From Wohlfahrtiimonas populi (lineage in GTDB: Bacteria; Pseudomonadota; Gammaproteobacteria; Cardiobacteriales; Wohlfahrtiimonadaceae): DNA of 44,865 nucleotides. This document shows positions 41,987 to 44,865 of this stretch, piece after piece (within the stretch, counting starts at the first letter, position 1; each line of letters starts with the position of its first letter). Location: the NCBI RefSeq assembly GCF_002006795.1, contig NZ_MVDN01000004.1, forward strand, positions 37,887 to 82,751. Reading direction: 5' to 3'. Under the pieces are notes generated by a model. It was not told the origin of the DNA and ran no database searches. It was given only the letters and a program-made list of their open reading frames with translations. Both the position numbers and the translations under genes were made by a program.

Positions 41987-42078
41987 AGTAAGCTCCTATT
42001 TATAGTGAAATTGCTGTAAAACCCGATTAATATAACTATCCTGTGATACATATTGATGAAACTTATCTGCATGGTAAC

Positions 42079-42102
42079 AAAAAAGGCGGTTACCCGCCTT
42101 TT
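42079..42102 (-). terminator. terminator of arcC
   Basis: Stem AAAAGGCGG (42081-42089) with CCGCCTTTT (42094-42102), loop TTAC; T run on the minus strand. It separates carbamate kinase from the dehydrogenase gene. Confidence 0.87.
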
Positions 42103-42121
42103 TATCACAACTTTTTATACA

Positions 42122-43078
42122 CTATTTATGAATCTTAGTGCCTTTTGTACCTTTCAATGCATCTGCCATTGTTTCCAATTTAGTCACAATGCCTACGCCA
42201 TGTGGGCAAGCTTCAATATAATCCAATAGCGATTCTACTTTTGGTAACATGCTACCTGCTGGGAATTGTCCTTCAGCTTTGTATTTTTCAGCATCAGCTA
42301 CTGATAATTCAGATAACCATTCTTGATTTGGCTTACCAAAGTTCACAGCGATTTGCTCAACGCCTGTAGGAATCAAATAGACATCTGCTTGTAGATCTGC
42401 TGCCAATAAAGATGATACGCGATCTTTATCAATCACAGATTCAATACCACTCACAGTATTATCTGCATTACGCTGAACTGGAATACCTCCACCACCACAA
42501 GCAATGACTAAAGCATCTGCATCCACTAAGCTTTTGATCACATCCAATTCAACAATAGATTTTGGTGAAGGTGAAGCTACAACGCGTCTCCAACCACGAC
42601 CTGAATCTTCTACAATATTCCAGCCTTCCGTTGCAGCTTTATCTTTTGCAGTTGCTTCATCCATGAATACGCCAACTGGTTTATTCGGTGTTGCAAATGC
42701 TGGATCTTTAGGATCAACTTCCACTTGTGTAATCACAGACACAACTGGTTTATTGATGCCACGGCGCTTAAATTCATTACCAATTGCTGATTGCAACAAG
42801 TAACCAATTTCACCTTGTGTACTAGAAACATGATGATCCAATGGATATTGCGGTAAATCTTTCGCCGCAGCATCCTGAATGAGATGGATGCCTACATGAG
42901 GACCATTACCATGAGTTAATACAACACGCCAGCCTGCTTCGATTAAGTTCACAACATCCACTGCTAATTTATCTGCAACTTCACGTTGAGATTGCATGTC
43001 GATGTGATTGTTATCTTCAATCAATGCATTGCCACCAATTGCCAATACCATTACTGGCACTTTCTTTTGATCACTCAT
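42122..43078 (-). CDS. arcC: carbamate kinase
   Basis: 318-residue cytosolic kinase that makes ATP from carbamoyl phosphate and ADP. Seen: VMVLAIGGNALI, THGNGPHVGIHL, SVITQVEVDPKDPAF and VIACGGGGIPV, all standard for ArcC. It normally ends the arginine deiminase or another carbamoyl-phosphate-yielding pathway. No arcA or carbamoyltransferase gene is in this window. Upstream lies the MHS transporter on the same strand, 135 bases away with no clear terminator between, so co-transcription is possible. Confidence 0.94.
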   Translation of the reverse strand: MSDQKKVPVMVLAIGGNALIEDNNHIDMQSQREVADKLAVDVVNLIEAGWRVVLTHGNGPHVGIHLIQDAAAKDLPQYPLDHHVSSTQGEIGYLLQSAIGNEFKRRGINKPVVSVITQVEVDPKDPAFATPNKPVGVFMDEATAKDKAATEGWNIVEDSGRGWRRVVASPSPKSIVELDVIKSLVDADALVIACGGGGIPVQRNADNTVSGIESVIDKDRVSSLLAADLQADVYLIPTGVEQIAVNFGKPNQEWLSELSVADAEKYKAEGQFPAGSMLPKVESLLDYIEACPHGVGIVTKLETMADALKGTKGTKIHK

Positions 43079-43130
43079 ATATTTTCCTCTCAGGTCAATG
43101 TGTCAATATCCGCAGTTTAAAACAGAAAAA

Positions 43131-43195
43131 GCAAATAATGTGGCTATTAAAATAATTAAGTTAATCCTTATAAATTAATAAAAACAATTATTTGC
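43131..43195. repeat. inverted repeat between arcC and the transporter
   Basis: GCAAATAAT (43131-43139) and ATTATTTGC (43187-43195) are exact reverse complements, 47 bases apart, in an AT-rich gap upstream of arcC. A possible operator pair; in such AT-rich DNA chance is also plausible. Confidence 0.3.
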
Positions 43196-43213
43196 TATTC
43201 CCTTAAAACTTGA

Positions 43214-44539
43214 TTAGGACTCTTGACAACCTTTATATGAAAGTGGAATACAAGCCACAATAATCGCTAAAATTGCAACGCCACCAATGTACCAAGCCGC
43301 ACCCAATGGTGTTTTACTCAATAACCAAATTGTTAATGCTGGCGTAATCGCACTGAATACTGCATAAGCTAAGTTATATGAGAAAGACAAACCTGAATAA
43401 CGAATCTTCGCTGGGAATGCTCTTGTACCAATGATCGGCGTAATTGCAATTGCACCTGTAAATAGGCCCATCACAGCAGCACCCATGTAAATCATCTCTA
43501 AGCTTGGTTGCGTTGTTAATAATGAGTAGAACAAGAATGATGTAATTGCTAAACCGCCCCAAGCAATTAATGATGTTAAGCGAGTTTTTAAAACATCTTC
43601 CAGCCAACCAAATAGTACACAGCCGATTGTTAACATCAATGCCATGATAGAACCTGTCACACGTGCATCAATGGATGATAACTGGTACATGCCACCTAGA
43701 ATTTTCACAGGTGTCATTAAGATTGCCACCATCACAGTTGTGGATAATGTCCATGTCATCAATGCTACGATCACACATGCCCATTTATGTTTTTTCATAA
43801 CTGTCACAACTGGAATTTCTTTTGATAATTCTTTGCGTTCAGCCATTTCTTGGAAGATTGGCGTTTCTGATAAATAACGGCGCAAATAAACAGAAATCAC
43901 ACCAAATAAGCCACCCGCAATGAATGGAATTCTCCAAGCGTAGCTCAGAATTTCTTCTCTTGTAAAAGTCAGATCGATCAAGATTGAGACTAGGAAACCT
44001 AATAAAATACCGCCAGTGATGCCGCTTGTTAATACACCAATGCCTAAACCATAACGATTTTTTGGTGTATGTTCTGCAATAAATACCCAAGCACCTGGCA
44101 TTTCACCACCAATTGCAGCACCTTGGAACATACGCATAATGATTAATAATACTGGTGCCATGATACCGATAGTTTCATACGTTGGCATAATACCAATCAC
44201 AAATGTTGGCAATGCCATCATCGCAACACTTAATGTGAACATTTTCTTGCGCCCTAGAATATCTCCAAAGTGCGCCATAATAATTCCGCCGATTGGGCGA
44301 GCAATATAACCTGCTGCAAAACCACCCCAAGCATAGATATCACCCCAAACTGTACCTTGTAGGTCAGATGGCAGGAACAGTGCTTTTACAACCATTTCGA
44401 TATATAATGCGTAGATTACAAAATCATAAAATTCTAATGTGCCACCCAAAGAAGATAAGCCTAATGTTTTATAATCTTCTTTATTCAATGGTCGCGCTGA
44501 GGGGGCGCCCGATGCCTCTTGACTCATAGTTACTGACAT
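43214..44539 (-). CDS. MFS transporter of the metabolite:H+ symporter (MHS) group
   Basis: 441 residues with 12 hydrophobic helices. Seen: SSLGGTLEFYDFVIYALY at helix 1, AGYIARPIGGIIMAHFGDILGRKKMF (split here by the usual RPxG and GRKK motifs), and RMFQGAAIGGEMPGA. This pattern defines the MHS group (ProP, KgtP, CitA, ShiA). The substrate is probably a small organic or amino acid; the carbamate kinase and dehydrogenase downstream suggest a nitrogen compound. A second ATG four codons in is an alternative start. The region 44540-44804 upstream is AT-rich with no gene that I can support. Confidence 0.88.
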   Translation of the reverse strand: MSVTMSQEASGAPSARPLNKEDYKTLGLSSLGGTLEFYDFVIYALYIEMVVKALFLPSDLQGTVWGDIYAWGGFAAGYIARPIGGIIMAHFGDILGRKKMFTLSVAMMALPTFVIGIMPTYETIGIMAPVLLIIMRMFQGAAIGGEMPGAWVFIAEHTPKNRYGLGIGVLTSGITGGILLGFLVSILIDLTFTREEILSYAWRIPFIAGGLFGVISVYLRRYLSETPIFQEMAERKELSKEIPVVTVMKKHKWACVIVALMTWTLSTTVMVAILMTPVKILGGMYQLSSIDARVTGSIMALMLTIGCVLFGWLEDVLKTRLTSLIAWGGLAITSFLFYSLLTTQPSLEMIYMGAAVMGLFTGAIAITPIIGTRAFPAKIRYSGLSFSYNLAYAVFSAITPALTIWLLSKTPLGAAWYIGGVAILAIIVACIPLSYKGCQES

Positions 44540-44804
44540 AAATATATTCCTAAACTTATTTTGATCGAATCCCCATCATAGCTACTTATCTTTCTAAAAC
44601 TCAATCCCTAAAGTGAAATATATTTACAATTCCATCATTCTCACAAATAAATAATGGATTATGTCACGGCAAACATTATCAATGCCCTACAATTTCACAC
44701 ACCATAATTAACTATATAATTCAAATAATAGGATTGTTTTATATGAATAATTCTACATATCACAGCCTATTGCTTTGAGTCAGGCTGTCGCGAATCTATG
44801 CCGT

Positions 44805-44810
44805 TATAAT
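44805..44810 (+). promoter_or_regulatory. possible -10 box of a gene at the right edge
   Basis: A perfect TATAAT 36 bases before the ATG at 44847. No consensus -35 is visible. Confidence 0.35.
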
Positions 44811-44846
44811 GATTAGACTATCTAGATTACTATGAGCAGGTAATGT

Positions 44847-44865
44847 ATGAATCATTCTAGCCAAG
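44847..44865 (+). CDS. possible start of a gene cut by the window edge
   Basis: ATG at 44847 followed by five whole codons (MNHSSQ) up to the edge, with GAGCAGG six bases upstream and a TATAAT in a suitable place. Other ATGs nearby (44832, 44843) meet stops at once. Too short to identify. Confidence 0.3.

Noticed and set aside
1-44865. CRISPR arrays, rRNA genes, intact insertion sequences, prophage genes or riboswitches
   Set aside because: Reading both strands I found no regularly spaced repeats, no rRNA, no transposase or integrase and no recognisable riboswitch.

Overview
The window is chromosomal DNA from an AT-rich gammaproteobacterium. The evidence is close kinship of the housekeeping proteins to enterobacterial ones (XanP, FtsH, RlmE, Aas/LplT, FolA, Ccm) together with a clearly lower GC content. 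The mix of cytochrome c maturation, selenocysteine machinery, amino-acid catabolism and no sugar genes would fit an asaccharolytic lineage such as Cardiobacteriales (Ignatzschineria/Wohlfahrtiimonas-like), but that placement is only a guess.

Layout. 1-256: start of a leftward VOC/glyoxalase-like gene. 431-4166: selenocysteine module, with selC (tRNA-Sec) leftward and selA-selB-arsC/yffB-like rightward. 4191-9372: xanthine permease, two tandem tRNA-Val(UAC) genes each with its own promoter, rlhA and an aromatic-type amino-acid permease, all leftward. 9457-13149: leftward group small membrane protein-rsuA-rlmE-ftsH, with a recognisable heat-shock (sigma32) promoter in front of ftsH; yhbY diverges from it with overlapping start codons. 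13497-20873: leftward genes for two minor type IV pilins, a DUF922-like putative metalloprotease, AsmA, and the lplT-aas lysophospholipid recycling pair. 21111-21629: folA.

21726-32317: a rightward run of eleven genes, ccmC-D-E-F-G-H-I-A-B followed by a tandem-AAA+ ATPase and an AT-rich RelA/SpoT-domain protein, closed by a strong terminator. The ccmAB pair lies at the end instead of the usual front. A convergent NYN/PIN-like nuclease gene follows (32359-33036); a shortened relic of the same gene lies 7 kb further on (about 39744-39862).

33188-39630: an amino-acid catabolic cluster that looks like lysine/pipecolate degradation: a YkvI-type membrane protein, divergent ALDH7 (AmaB-like) dehydrogenase, DpkA-like reductase, FAD amino-acid oxidoreductase and a LysR regulator. 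39912-40826: CorA-like channel. 40964-44539: leftward 2,4-diaminopentanoate-dehydrogenase-like enzyme, carbamate kinase and an MHS-type transporter, probably a second amino-acid catabolic set. The last bases appear to contain the start of a further rightward gene.

The most unusual items are the alarmone-synthetase-like gene appended to the ccm operon beside a tandem AAA+ ATPase, the NYN gene with its relic, the pipecolate cluster with its inverted-repeat control region, and the diaminopentanoate dehydrogenase/carbamate kinase set.
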